DNA from: a gamma proteobacterium symbiont of Ctena orbiculata
GTDB taxonomy: Bacteria; Pseudomonadota; Gammaproteobacteria; Chromatiales; Chromatiaceae
DNA: 55,589 nt
Reading direction: 5' to 3'
Assembly: GCA_003094535.1 (NCBI GenBank)
Contig: NATV01000123.1
Location: 1-55,589, forward strand
Shown: piece after piece, positions 35,743 to 44,297 of the stretch
Layout: the number at the start of each line of letters is the position of its first letter
Position numbering within the stretch: the first letter of the stretch is position 1
Translations under genes and position numbers: made by a program
The notes under the pieces: model-generated
Told to the model about the DNA's origin: nothing
Database searches by the model: none
What the model saw: the letters and a program-made list of their open reading frames with translations, nothing else

Positions 35743-36678
35743 ATGTCGGCCCTTATCTGCGGTTCTTTCGCCTACGATACCATCATGGTCTTTAATGACC
35801 ATTTCAAGCACCACATCCTCCCGGAGCAGGTGCACATCCTGAATGTCTCTTTTCTGGTGCCCGATATGCGGAGGGAGTTTGGCGGCTGTGCCGGCAATAT
35901 CGCCTATAATCTCAAGATGCTCGGTGGTGACGGCAAACCGGTGGGTACCGTGGGCGACGACTTCGCCCCCTATGCAAAATGGATGGATGAGTGCGGCATC
36001 AGTCGCGATCAGGTGCTGGAGGTGCCTGGCAGCTATACCGCGCAGGCCTATATTACCACTGACAAGGATGACAATCAGATCACCGCCTTTCACCCCGGTG
36101 CGATGAACCAGGCCCACCAGATCGATGTCTCAAAGATCAATGGTACCACCCTGGGCATGGTTTCACCGGACGGCCGCCAGGGTATGATCGAGCATGCGGC
36201 GCAATTTGCCGGGACCGGTGTGCCTTTTATATTTGATCCCGGTCAAGGCATGCCCATGTTTGATGGCGATAGTCTGCTGGCGTTCAGTGAACAGGCAAAC
36301 TGGCTGGCCTTCAACGACTATGAAGCGATGTTGATGCAGGAGCGTACAGGAAAGAGCCTGAAACAGCTGGCTCTGATGGTCGAGGCAATTATCCTGACCC
36401 GCGGCGGTGAAGGATCCGAAATCATCACCAGGGATAAGGTCTATACCATTCCCGCCGCGCCGGTGAAGGCGGTGGTGGATCCTACAGGATGCGGCGATGC
36501 CTATCGTGCGGGCATTCTGTACGGGCTCATGAACGATATAGACTGGGAAACCACGGGCCGAATCGCAGCCTTAATGGGAGCGATAAAGATAGAGCAGGCG
36601 GGTACACAGAACCACTTTGTATCGCCGGAGGAGTTTGGTCATCGTTTCGAGAAGGCGTTTGACTACAAATTTGATTAG
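35743..36678 (+). CDS. PfkB-family carbohydrate/nucleoside kinase
   Basis: A 311-residue ribokinase-fold kinase. The N-terminus SALICGSFAYDTIMVF and the GGCAGNIAYNLKMLGG motif bind the substrate, and the C-terminal VDPTGCGDAYRAGILYGL is the anion hole with the catalytic aspartate. The overall form is closest to adenosine-kinase-like PfkB proteins of proteobacteria, so a nucleoside or sugar substrate is likely, but it cannot be fixed here. GAGAGGTAACC precedes the ATG. It is followed eleven bases later by moaB, so it may be cotranscribed with the molybdopterin genes although no shared pathway is apparent. Confidence 0.87.
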   Translation: MSALICGSFAYDTIMVFNDHFKHHILPEQVHILNVSFLVPDMRREFGGCAGNIAYNLKMLGGDGKPVGTVGDDFAPYAKWMDECGISRDQVLEVPGSYTAQAYITTDKDDNQITAFHPGAMNQAHQIDVSKINGTTLGMVSPDGRQGMIEHAAQFAGTGVPFIFDPGQGMPMFDGDSLLAFSEQANWLAFNDYEAMLMQERTGKSLKQLALMVEAIILTRGGEGSEIITRDKVYTIPAAPVKAVVDPTGCGDAYRAGILYGLMNDIDWETTGRIAALMGAIKIEQAGTQNHFVSPEEFGHRFEKAFDYKFD

Positions 36679-36689
36679 AAATAATAGCC

Positions 36690-37220
36690 ATGTCTGGACA
36701 TTTTAAAGAGAGCGATTTCGTCCCCCTCAATCTTGCCGTGCTGACCGTTTCCGACAGCCGCACGGAAGAGACCGACAAGTCGGGTCAGACCCTCAGGGAG
36801 CGTGCATTGGAAGCCGGTCATCGGGTGGTCGAAAAGCGCATCGTACCCGATGATATCTACCAGATGCGCGCGGTGGTATCGGCCTGGATAGCCGATAGCG
36901 ATGTGCACATCATCATCTCCACCGGCGGTACCGGCATTACCGGTCGCGACAGCACTCCGGAGGCACTGCAGCCCCTGTTCGATAAGTCGATCGAGGGCTT
37001 CGGCGAACTCTACCGCGCGATCTCGCTGCAGGAGATCGGCAGTTCATCGATTCAGTCCCGGGCAATAGCCGGCCTGGCCAACGGTACGCTGATATTCTGC
37101 CTTCCCGGCTCCACCGGGGCTTGCCGCACCGGATGGGACAAGATCCTCAAGTCCCAGCTCGATATGCGTACCAGGCCCTGTAATTTCGCCCAGATGTTTC
37201 CCCGTCTGTTGGAGAGCTGA
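36690..37220 (+). CDS. moaB: Molybdenum cofactor biosynthesis protein MoaB
   Basis: A 176-residue protein of the MoaB/Mog family, which adenylylates molybdopterin before metal insertion or acts beside that step. It shows LAVLTVSDSRTEETDKSG, IISTGGTGITGRDSTPEA and LIFCLPGSTGACRTGWD, all typical of MoaB. It starts a run of four cofactor genes (moaB, moeA, moaD, moaE) separated by one to a few bases. In E. coli MoaB is dispensable where MogA exists; no mogA is seen here, so this protein may carry the adenylylation role. Confidence 0.92.
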   Translation: MSGHFKESDFVPLNLAVLTVSDSRTEETDKSGQTLRERALEAGHRVVEKRIVPDDIYQMRAVVSAWIADSDVHIIISTGGTGITGRDSTPEALQPLFDKSIEGFGELYRAISLQEIGSSSIQSRAIAGLANGTLIFCLPGSTGACRTGWDKILKSQLDMRTRPCNFAQMFPRLLES

Positions 37221-37221
37221 A

Positions 37222-38460
37222 ATGGACAATTGCGACGCTCGGCAGACACAGCTTAAACCGGTGGCTGAGGCCTTGGCCTTCCTCCTCGGTCAGGTCAAAC
37301 CGATCTCCGGACTGGAGAAGGTAAACCTGGACGAGGCATTGGAACGGGTGCTGGCCGCTGCGGTTAGAAGTCAGGTTGACGTGCCACCCTGGGACAACAG
37401 CGCCATGGATGGTTACGCGGTCAATACCGGCGATCTCGACGCCGAAGGGGGCAGGTTGCCTGTCACGCAGCGGATAGCCGCCGGATCGGCCGCCGGCAGA
37501 CTCGCGCCGGGGACAGCGGCGCGTATCTTCACCGGCGCCCCCATTCCCGAGGGTGCCGATGCCGTGGTCATTCAGGAGGTCTGCGAGGTCGACGGTGAGC
37601 AGGTAGCGATCAAGGGAAAACCTGCAACTGGCGCCAACATCCGCAAAGCGGGAGAGGATATCCTCCAAGGCGAGGAGATATTGCCGGCCGGGATCAGGCT
37701 CGATGCCCAGCACCTGGGGCTTGCCGCTTCGGTGGGTGTGGCCGAGTTGTCGGTCCATCGTCGACTCAAGGTCGCGGTCTTCTCCAGTGGCGATGAGTTG
37801 GTAATGCCGGGAGGCGAGTTGCGGGCCGGCCAGATCTACAACTCCAACCAGTTCACACTGACGGGCCTGCTGCAGCGCATGGGCTGTGAAGTGATTCAGC
37901 TCGGAATCGTGGAAGACAGTTTCGAGGCAACCTGCGAAGCCCTCTCCCGGGGTGCGGAGGAGGCCGACCTGGTGCTTGCCTCGGGCGGGGTGTCCGTGGG
38001 TGAAGAGGATCACGTCAAGCCGGCAGTGGAACGCCTCGGTTCATTGGAGCTGTGGAAGATTGCCTCCCGTCCCGGCAAGCCGCTGGCTTTCGGTCATATC
38101 GGAGAGACCCCTTTTATGGGTGCGCCGGGGAATCCGGTCTCCCTGTTCGTCACATTCTCAATTTTCACCAGGCCGTGCATCCTACGCATGCAGGGCATCA
38201 CCGGTGAGGTCCTGCCAAGGCCGGTCAGCGTGATTGCTGGATTCGAGAAAGCCGCCACCGACAAACGCCAGGAGTATGCCCGCGGACGCCTGGAACAGGG
38301 CGATCAAGGAGAGGCGGTGGTCAGACTCTATCCAAACCGTTCATCCGGGGTGCTGAGTTCCGTGGTGTGGGCAAACGGTCTGGTCGTACTGCCGCCGCTC
38401 ACCGCCATCAAGCCCGGTGATCCGGTTGAGTTCATTCCCTTCAGCGAGTTGATGTCATGA
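37222..38460 (+). CDS. moeA: Molybdopterin molybdenumtransferase
   Basis: A 412-residue enzyme that inserts molybdate into adenylylated molybdopterin. The family motifs are VPPWDNSAMDGYAV, AARIFTGAPIPEGADAVV, VFSSGDELVMPG and LASGGVSVGEEDHV, with the late GAPGNPVSLFVTF. The usual four-domain length fits. Its ATG comes one base after the moaB stop and its stop overlaps the moaD start (ATGA), giving translational coupling. Confidence 0.95.
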   Translation: MDNCDARQTQLKPVAEALAFLLGQVKPISGLEKVNLDEALERVLAAAVRSQVDVPPWDNSAMDGYAVNTGDLDAEGGRLPVTQRIAAGSAAGRLAPGTAARIFTGAPIPEGADAVVIQEVCEVDGEQVAIKGKPATGANIRKAGEDILQGEEILPAGIRLDAQHLGLAASVGVAELSVHRRLKVAVFSSGDELVMPGGELRAGQIYNSNQFTLTGLLQRMGCEVIQLGIVEDSFEATCEALSRGAEEADLVLASGGVSVGEEDHVKPAVERLGSLELWKIASRPGKPLAFGHIGETPFMGAPGNPVSLFVTFSIFTRPCILRMQGITGEVLPRPVSVIAGFEKAATDKRQEYARGRLEQGDQGEAVVRLYPNRSSGVLSSVVWANGLVVLPPLTAIKPGDPVEFIPFSELMS

Positions 38461-38708
38461 TTCAGATCCTCTTTTTCGCACGCTTTCGCGAGGAGTTGGG
38501 TGTCGAGTCTGAACAAATAGAGCTGGACGGCCCCTCCTCGATCGATGATCTTCTGCATATCCTGCGCGGCCGCGGCGAGGCCTGGGCCAGGCTCTTTGCC
38601 GAGAATCAACGGGTGATGATGGCGGTCAATCAGGAACTCGCGGATAAAAACACACCCTTGAAGGCGGGGGATGAGGTTGCCTTCTTTCCACCGGTGACCG
38701 GGGGCTGA
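38457..38708 (+). CDS. moaD: Molybdopterin synthase sulfur-carrier subunit
   Basis: An 83-residue ubiquitin-fold protein that carries sulfur as a C-terminal thiocarboxylate for dithiolene formation. It ends VAFFPPVTGG; the terminal Gly-Gly is required for activation by MoeB-like enzymes, which are not in this window. It opens IQILFFARFREELG, typical of MoaD. It overlaps moeA by four bases and precedes its partner moaE by three. Confidence 0.94.
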   Translation: MIQILFFARFREELGVESEQIELDGPSSIDDLLHILRGRGEAWARLFAENQRVMMAVNQELADKNTPLKAGDEVAFFPPVTGG

Positions 38709-38711
38709 GAG

Positions 38712-39176
38712 GTGGACAGCGTATCGATACGGGCGGAACCCTTCGATCCAAACCGGGAGGTGGACCTGCTGCGGGGCAGTGACCCGTCGACCGGCGCCGT
38801 GGTGACATTCATCGGCCTGATGCGTGACATCAACGAGGGTGACAGGGTTGAACGTCTCTACCTCGAACACTATCCGGGGATGACGGAACGCGCCCTGCAG
38901 GAGATCGTCGATGAGGCGAACAGCCGCTGGGATATCCAGGATTGCAGGGTGGTCCATCGTGTGGGGACCCTCCTGCCCACCGATCCCATCGTGCTGGTCG
39001 CGGTGGCGAGCAGGCATCGCAAAGAGGCCTTTCGGGCCTGCGAGTTTATCATCGACTACCTGAAGACCAAGGCCCCGTTCTGGAAAAAGGAGACCACCGC
39101 CGAGGGAGAGCGCTGGGTGGATGCGCGGGAGAGCGATGATACAGCCACCCTAGCGTGGGAAAAAAGTGACGCTTAA
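38712..39176 (+). CDS. moaE: Molybdopterin synthase catalytic subunit
   Basis: A 154-residue protein that, with MoaD, converts cyclic pyranopterin monophosphate to molybdopterin. Landmarks are GAVVTFIGLMRD, LYLEHYPGMTE, VVHRVGTLLPTDPIVLVAVAS and the active-site lysine region LKTKAPFWKKE. The start is a GTG at 38712 just after a GAGAGG sequence. No moaA or moaC is near, so the first pathway step must be encoded elsewhere. A repeat-bearing convergent gap follows. Confidence 0.94.
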   Translation: MDSVSIRAEPFDPNREVDLLRGSDPSTGAVVTFIGLMRDINEGDRVERLYLEHYPGMTERALQEIVDEANSRWDIQDCRVVHRVGTLLPTDPIVLVAVASRHRKEAFRACEFIIDYLKTKAPFWKKETTAEGERWVDARESDDTATLAWEKSDA

Positions 39177-39234
39177 GAAAAAGGCACATCACCCAAGATA
39201 GCGCTCATTTGTCACTGCTAGCCTGAGCCAAGAC

Positions 39235-39276
39235 TATTTGCGTCTATTTGCGGTCCTTGGCGTTCATTTGCGGTTT
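39235..39276 (-). repeat. 10-bp-period intergenic repeat, copy E
   Basis: Four units in exact 10-bp register can be read on the minus strand: CGCAAATGAA, CGCCAAGGAC, CGCAAATAGA, CGCAAATAGT. It lies in the convergent gap between moaE and the XRE regulator. Confidence 0.7.
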
Positions 39277-39390
39277 TCTTTTTTTCGCTTGTACCCGGTC
39301 GATCGGGTCAAGCCTGTTGAACATCAAGGAAGGTCCTGACCGGAAGACTGGTCGGAAGGTTGCTGGTGGTGTGGTTTTTGGAGATTGATC

Positions 39391-39418
39391 AACCGGGATG
39401 CGCGGGTGCATCCCGGTT
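39391..39418 (-). terminator. Hairpin after the XRE regulator gene
   Basis: A perfect 11-base stem, AACCGGGATGC with GCATCCCGGTT, and a six-base loop lie about ten bases after the stop at 39429 on the minus strand. No T tract follows on either strand, so it may be a weak terminator or a 3'-end stabilising hairpin. Confidence 0.5.
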
Positions 39419-39428
39419 CGAAGTTGAG

Positions 39429-39803
39429 CTACTTCTTGTTCGAATGGAGCAGGACCTGCTCGAAGATGTTTCGCTTAATGCGGCTGCGGATGGGTTCGGG
39501 CAGATTGTGCCAGGCCTTTGCCACTTCAATCGCTTCGTCATCCACTACCGAGGTGGTGGTTTCGCCGAACATCAACCAGGCCGGATTGACATCCAGTACC
39601 TGAGCGATCTCATCGATCTTCCTTGGACGCAGGCTCTTGCCGTTCTCAATTTTCTGTATCACGGCCTGATTGGTGCCCGCACGGAGCGCCAGCTCCTCCT
39701 GGGTCCAACCTCTTTCCCGTCTTTTCCTGCGTAGTCGAGAGCCTAGTGTATCCATTTCCCGCGGTATGTATGTTTCAAATTTTTGTGCGTGTACGTAGCT
39801 CAT
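39429..39803 (-). CDS. XRE-family helix-turn-helix transcriptional regulator
   Basis: A 124-residue DNA-binding protein. The helix-turn-helix occupies about residues 18-72: LGSRLRRKRRERGWTQEELA, then AGTNQAVIQKIENGKSLRP and IDEIAQVLDVNPAWLMFGE. A short C-terminal segment (DEAIEVAKAWHNLPEPIRSRIKRNIFEQ) resembles the helical tail of phage-type repressors and could mediate dimerisation. The ATG at 39803 follows GGGAAGGACC; upstream ATG (39839) and downstream ATG (39755) are alternatives. No phage or toxin partner is adjacent. Targets are unknown; its own promoter and the lgt gap are natural candidates. Confidence 0.83.
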   Translation of the reverse strand: MSYVHAQKFETYIPREMDTLGSRLRRKRRERGWTQEELALRAGTNQAVIQKIENGKSLRPRKIDEIAQVLDVNPAWLMFGETTTSVVDDEAIEVAKAWHNLPEPIRSRIKRNIFEQVLLHSNKK

Positions 39804-40043
39804 GGTCCTTCCCGTTAAGATGCTGATGTGGGTGTGCATCGTCTGTACCTGGTAGCGGCGCTGCGTTCAAAAACTTGACACTTTGTAGAAGTCCGTCATA
39901 ACGCTTGCGAAATAAATTCCAGTGCACGGGGGAAATGTGACCAAGTTCACACTATCCTAGCATGGAAAAAATGTCGTGAAATTGCTGATTTACGATTTTC
40001 CGGCACATTGGCGAATGCAATTCCTGTGTTACCATGCACCCCC

Positions 40044-40883
40044 ATGATGACCTACCCCGCAATCGATCCCACCCTGATTTCCATTGGACCAGTGAGTATC
40101 CACTGGTATGGATTGATGTATGTTGTCGGCTTTCTGGGCGGCTGGTGGTTGGGTCGCCTGCGGGTGGGAAAACCGGGTGTGGTATGGGATGCCAAACAGG
40201 TGGACGATGTTGTTTTCTACATCGTCCTCGGGGTGGTGTTGGGCGGGCGCATCGGCTACATCCTGTTCTATAATCTCGACGCTTTTCTGGCCAATCCCCT
40301 CACGCTATTAAAGGTATGGGAGGGGGGGATGTCTTTCCATGGCGGCCTGTTGGGCGTGATCCTGGCAATGTGGTACTTTGCCCGCAGGCATGGCCGCAGT
40401 TTTTTTGAGGCGACCGATTTTATTGCGCCACTGGTCACGGTCGGCTTGGGGGCCGGGCGCATCGGAAACTTCATCAACGCCGAATTATGGGGCGGGGTCA
40501 CCGATCTGCCCTGGGGCATGCGTGTGCCCTGTGAGGTGGCGGCTGGTCTCTGTGCCCGGCTTGGCATGGGGTCGGATGCGGAGTATTCGCTCCCCGTCCA
40601 CCCCAGCCAACTGTACGAATCCTTCCTCGAAGGCTTGGTGCTGTTCCTCATCTTGTGGATCTTCTCAGCCAGGCCCAGGCCGAGGATGGCGGTTTCTGGT
40701 CTGTTTTTGATCGGTTATGGGGTATTTCGATTTATGGTCGAATTTGTACGCATGCCCGATCAACACATCGGTTATCTTGCATTTGACTGGTTGACCATGG
40801 GTCAGCTGTTGAGTCTGCCGATGATTCTATTTGGTATATTGCTGTTCTATCTGGCCTACCAACCGGAGAGCAGTCATGGCTAG
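40044..40883 (+). CDS. lgt: Phosphatidylglycerol-prolipoprotein diacylglyceryl transferase
   Basis: A 279-residue inner-membrane enzyme with about seven membrane spans that adds diacylglycerol to the lipobox cysteine of prolipoproteins. The Lgt signature [16 protein letters not shown] is present, with [11 protein letters not shown] at the start, [12 protein letters not shown], and HPSQLYES and [15 protein letters not shown] further on. The ATG at 40044 is the likely start (a second ATG follows at once); the open frame upstream has no ribosome binding site. It leads lgt-thyA-folA, an order common in gammaproteobacteria. The lipoprotein at 47.7 kb would be one substrate. Confidence 0.95.
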   Translation: MMTYPAIDPTLISIGPVSIHWYGLMYVVGFLGGWWLGRLRVGKPGVVWDAKQVDDVVFYIVLGVVLGGRIGYILFYNLDAFLANPLTLLKVWEGGMSFHGGLLGVILAMWYFARRHGRSFFEATDFIAPLVTVGLGAGRIGNFINAELWGGVTDLPWGMRVPCEVAAGLCARLGMGSDAEYSLPVHPSQLYESFLEGLVLFLILWIFSARPRPRMAVSGLFLIGYGVFRFMVEFVRMPDQHIGYLAFDWLTMGQLLSLPMILFGILLFYLAYQPESSHG

Positions 40884-40971
40884 CAGGTATTTGTGATGAG
40901 ATTTGAAGTTGTATCAGGCAAACCCCTGAACGCGTTCCGGGCAACCAGGGTTGAAGCGGGGCGGTGACGGG

Positions 40972-41766
40972 ATGAAACAGTATCACGACCTCATGCGGCA
41001 TGTGCGCGATCAGGGTGTCGTCAAGGAGGACAGAACGGGTACCGGGACGCGCAGTGTGTTTGGTTATCAGATGCGTTTCGATTTGGATCAGGGCTTCCCG
41101 CTATTGACCACCAAGCGCCTTCATCTTCGTTCCATCATCCATGAGCTGCTGTGGTTTATCAAAGGCGATACCAATATCCGCTATCTTCAGGAGAACGGGG
41201 TCACCATCTGGGATGAGTGGGCGGACGAGAATGGGGATCTGGGTCCGGTATACGGCTATCAGTGGCGCTCCTGGCCGGCTCCCGATGGGGGGCATATCGA
41301 CCAGATCAGCCATCTGATAACGCAGATCAGGGAAAATCCAGACTCGAGACGCCTGATCGTCTCGGCCTGGAATCCCGCGCAGGTGGAGCATATGGCGCTG
41401 CCTCCCTGCCACTGCCTGTTCCAATTCTATGTCGCCGAGGGGAGGCTCTCCTGCCAGCTCTATCAGCGTAGTGCCGATATCTTTCTCGGGGTGCCCTTCA
41501 ATATCGCCTCCTATGCGCTGTTGACCATGATGATTGCCCAGGTGACCGGCTTGGCTCCCGGCGAATTCGTCCATACCTTCGGCGATGCCCACCTCTACAA
41601 CAACCATCTGGAGCAGGCGGAACTGCAACTGAGCCGAGAACCCCGGAAGTTGCCGGTTATGAGAATCAATCCTGAGGTAAGGTCGATTTTCGATTTCCGC
41701 TTCGAGGATTTCGAACTGGTCGATTACGACCCCCATCCCCATATCAAGGCGCCGGTGGCTGTGTAG
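40972..41766 (+). CDS. thyA: Thymidylate synthase
   Basis: A 264-residue enzyme, the same length as E. coli ThyA, that methylates dUMP to dTMP with methylene-THF. The catalytic cysteine is C146 in [31 protein letters not shown] and the [16 protein letters not shown] folate-binding segment are intact. The ATG at 40972 lies 88 bases after lgt. folA follows fifteen bases later and regenerates THF from the dihydrofolate made here. Confidence 0.96.
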   Translation: MKQYHDLMRHVRDQGVVKEDRTGTGTRSVFGYQMRFDLDQGFPLLTTKRLHLRSIIHELLWFIKGDTNIRYLQENGVTIWDEWADENGDLGPVYGYQWRSWPAPDGGHIDQISHLITQIRENPDSRRLIVSAWNPAQVEHMALPPCHCLFQFYVAEGRLSCQLYQRSADIFLGVPFNIASYALLTMMIAQVTGLAPGEFVHTFGDAHLYNNHLEQAELQLSREPRKLPVMRINPEVRSIFDFRFEDFELVDYDPHPHIKAPVAV

Positions 41767-41780
41767 GGCGCTGATCGAAC

Positions 41781-42278
41781 ATGAAACCGCTGATATCCCT
41801 TATCGCCGCGGTGGCGAACAACGGAGTAATCGGGGTTGATAATAGTCTCCCCTGGCGCCTGCCCGCCGACCTGAAACACTTCAAGGCATTGACCATGGGC
41901 AAGCCCATCGTCATGGGGCGCCGCACCTGGGAATCGCTTCCCGGGGTTCTGCCGGGGCGCCGCCATATCGTCGTCAGTCGCAATCGGGACTACCGGGCAG
42001 AGGGCTGCGAACTGGTGCACTCGGTGGATGAGGCGCTGCAGCTGGCCGGCGATGCAGCTGAAATCATGATTGTCGGCGGCGGCGGACTCTACCGGCAGAT
42101 GCTGCCCAGGGCGGATCGCCTCTATTTGACCCTGGTGGAGGCCGATGTGGAGGGGGACGCCTACTTTCCCGAAATCGATTGGTCCCAATGGCATGAGGTG
42201 AGCCGAGAGACCCATGCCGCCGATGACCGCAACCTGTTCGCCTACTCCTTTGTTATATTGAACCGCATCAGCCCCTGA
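41781..42278 (+). CDS. folA: Dihydrofolate reductase
   Basis: A 165-residue NADPH enzyme reducing dihydrofolate to tetrahydrofolate. It opens ISLIAAVANNGVIGVDNSLPWRLPADLKHF, with the acidic active-site residue in the D-L-K-H-F context, then GKPIVMGRRTWESL and IVGGGGLYRQML. It forms a functional pair with thyA. Its last 11 bases overlap the convergent apaH end, which could create antisense overlap at both 3' ends. Confidence 0.95.
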   Translation: MKPLISLIAAVANNGVIGVDNSLPWRLPADLKHFKALTMGKPIVMGRRTWESLPGVLPGRRHIVVSRNRDYRAEGCELVHSVDEALQLAGDAAEIMIVGGGGLYRQMLPRADRLYLTLVEADVEGDAYFPEIDWSQWHEVSRETHAADDRNLFAYSFVILNRISP

Positions 42279-43092
42279 CCTGGCAGGCGACTTGATAGGG
42301 TTTCGGCGGTTTATGCTTGCGCAGGCGCAGCGCGGTAAGCTTGCCACCCCACAGACAGCCGCTGTCGAGGCAGCAGACATTGGCATTCTGATGGTAGCCC
42401 AGGGTCGACCAGTGTCCAAACAGAATGCGATCCCCTCTGGTCAGTCGTCCCGGTGCTTCGAACCAGGGTATCGAGCCGTTGGTCTGTGTCCCCGGGGGTC
42501 CCTTGTCGAGCAGCGAGATACGTCCATCCGGAGTGCAGTATCTCAGGCGCGTGAAGCAGTTGGTGATGAAGCGGAGTCGCTCCATCCCCTCGAGACTCTC
42601 GGACCAGAGGTCGGGCAGGTCGCCATAGATGACCTTGCAGAACTTGGCGAACTTGGGACCGCGCAGCACCTCTTCCAGCTCATGGGCACAGGCGATGGCG
42701 GTATCCAGATCCCACTGCGGCGCTACGCCTGCATGGACCAGGCTGTAGCCCCTTTTTCGATGGTGGATCATCATCGGTCTATGACGCAGCCATTCGATCA
42801 ACTCATGACTGTCGGGTGCCTCGATAATCTCCTTCAGGCTGCCGTATTTGTTATGGCTGCGGTTGCCCTGGGAGAGTGCCAGCAGGTGGAGGTCGTGATT
42901 GCCCAGTACGCTAACCGCCCGTGAGCCGAGTGACTTCACGAAACGAAGTACCTGCAGGGACTTTGGGCCGCGGTTGACCAGGTCACCGGCAAACCAGAGC
43001 TTGTCCTTGGACGGATCGAAACGGATCGCTTCAAGCAGCCGCTGCAGTTCGTCGTAGCAACCTTGAACGTCGCCTATGGCATAGATGGACAT
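42268..43092 (-). CDS. apaH: Bis(5'-nucleosyl)-tetraphosphatase, symmetrical
   Basis: A 274-residue metallophosphatase that splits Ap4A to two ADP and can also remove Np4 caps from RNA. The dimetal motifs are GDVQGCYDEL, GDLVNRGPKS and GNHDLH, with the later histidines in VHAGVAPQWD and GHWSTLGYH. The length matches E. coli ApaH. It overlaps the upstream DUF2238 gene by one base, forming apaG - DUF2238 - apaH on the minus strand, instead of the direct apaG-apaH pair of E. coli. Confidence 0.95.
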   Translation of the reverse strand: MSIYAIGDVQGCYDELQRLLEAIRFDPSKDKLWFAGDLVNRGPKSLQVLRFVKSLGSRAVSVLGNHDLHLLALSQGNRSHNKYGSLKEIIEAPDSHELIEWLRHRPMMIHHRKRGYSLVHAGVAPQWDLDTAIACAHELEEVLRGPKFAKFCKVIYGDLPDLWSESLEGMERLRFITNCFTRLRYCTPDGRISLLDKGPPGTQTNGSIPWFEAPGRLTRGDRILFGHWSTLGYHQNANVCCLDSGCLWGGKLTALRLRKHKPPKPYQVACQVRG

Positions 43093-43715
43093 CAGAGTAC
43101 ACCGAGTTTAAGCAGTTGCCTGTCGTGGGTTTTGGCCAGCAGGAGTTGGGCGCAGATGGCGCCTATCAGTGCCAGGAACATATCGGTTTGGGTATCCCAG
43201 GGATCGCCCTGGGTACCGAGGAAGGCCTCTGCGGCCTGCTCGCTGAGCAGTGCCACCCACCACTCGATCAATTCATAGAAGGCACTGAACGCAAGGCAGA
43301 AACAGAGACAGAGAAAAAAGAGCCAGTGCCCCTGTTGCAAGGGCGAGCGTCGCAGCAGGATCTCGCGGGCCAAGATGGCAGGTACGAATCCCTGGGCGAA
43401 GTGGCCAACCCGGTCATAATGGTTTCGCGACAGCTCGAAACTCTCTTTAAGCCAATTGAACAGGGGTACCTCCGCATAGGTGTAGTAACCACCGATAATC
43501 AGTATCACGGCGTGCAGTGCGATCAGACGGTAGGCCAGGATGGTCAGGGGAAAGCCTTTACGGGTGTAGTAGAGGAGTGGCAGGGCGATCATCACAGGCA
43601 GGGTTTCCAGGAACCAGGTATAGCGATCTGCGACCGGATCGATAGCACTGAATATCAGCAGCAGGACGACGCCGCCGCCCAATAAAAGCAATTCACTTTG
43701 CCTCTCAAGCACCAT
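43092..43715 (-). CDS. DUF2238-family (YjdF-like) membrane protein
   Basis: A 207-residue polytopic inner-membrane protein with five to six hydrophobic segments. The region ELSRNHYDRVGHFAQGFVPAILAREILLR, then AFYELIEWWVALLSEQAAEAFLGTQGDPWDTQTDM, is the DUF2238 signature, with conserved His, Asp and Glu that could bind a metal or lipid. The function is unknown. It lies between apaG and apaH and overlaps apaH by one base, so it is cotranscribed with them, but no functional link is established. Confidence 0.85.
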   Translation of the reverse strand: MVLERQSELLLLGGGVVLLLIFSAIDPVADRYTWFLETLPVMIALPLLYYTRKGFPLTILAYRLIALHAVILIIGGYYTYAEVPLFNWLKESFELSRNHYDRVGHFAQGFVPAILAREILLRRSPLQQGHWLFFLCLCFCLAFSAFYELIEWWVALLSEQAAEAFLGTQGDPWDTQTDMFLALIGAICAQLLLAKTHDRQLLKLGVL

Positions 43716-43768
43716 CGATCCTCTGCTCTGGAATTGGGTTTTCGATCAGTGAACCGCTGCCGCCGCGT

Positions 43769-44152
43769 TCAATGGAGACTGCCCGGACGGGCGAGGGAGA
43801 AGGGCGGTATCTGGGCATCGAAATGGTTGCCCTGACCGTCGACCATGTCGTAGCTCCCCTGCATGCTCCCCACCGGCGTATCGAGAACGGTTCCGCTGGT
43901 ATAGCGAAAGGTCTCACCTGGATTGAGCTGGGGCTGTTCGCCCACGACCCCTTCACCGCGCACCTCCTGCACCTTGCCATTCGCGTCGGTGATTATCCAG
44001 TGCCGATTCATCAGGCGGGCACTCGATTCGCCATCGTTGCGTATGGTGATGGTGTAGGAGAAGACAAAACGATGTTCACTCGGCATGGATTGGGATTCCA
44101 CATAGCTGGTTTCAACCTGAACATCGATATGGTGTGTTGATCGTTTATCCAT
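43769..44152 (-). CDS. apaG: ApaG domain protein
   Basis: A 127-residue beta-sandwich protein of the ApaG family. The conserved core is FVFSYTITIRNDGESSARLMNRHWIITDANGKVQEVRGEGVVGEQPQLNPGE, matching E. coli ApaG closely, with the GSYDMVDGQGNHFDA segment near the end. The molecular role is not settled; it has been linked to Co/Mg resistance, and the fold also occurs in eukaryotic F-box proteins. It heads the apaG - DUF2238 - apaH cluster. Confidence 0.93.
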   Translation of the reverse strand: MDKRSTHHIDVQVETSYVESQSMPSEHRFVFSYTITIRNDGESSARLMNRHWIITDANGKVQEVRGEGVVGEQPQLNPGETFRYTSGTVLDTPVGSMQGSYDMVDGQGNHFDAQIPPFSLARPGSLH

Positions 44153-44297
44153 ATTTTAAGGTAGTCGCCCTGGTCTTGCGCATTGTTAACTTCTATAGGG
44201 TGCAAGATTACTGAGGGGGCGCTGGTTGTGCAATGGGTTAAGAATTAAAAGCCGGTGCCGATATTAGGGTTAACTTGGCCATTTAGGATATTGACCC

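Noticed and set aside
39235-39276. 10-bp repeats read as a CRISPR array
   Set aside because: Units are 10 bp with no spacers, and no cas gene is near; not a CRISPR array.
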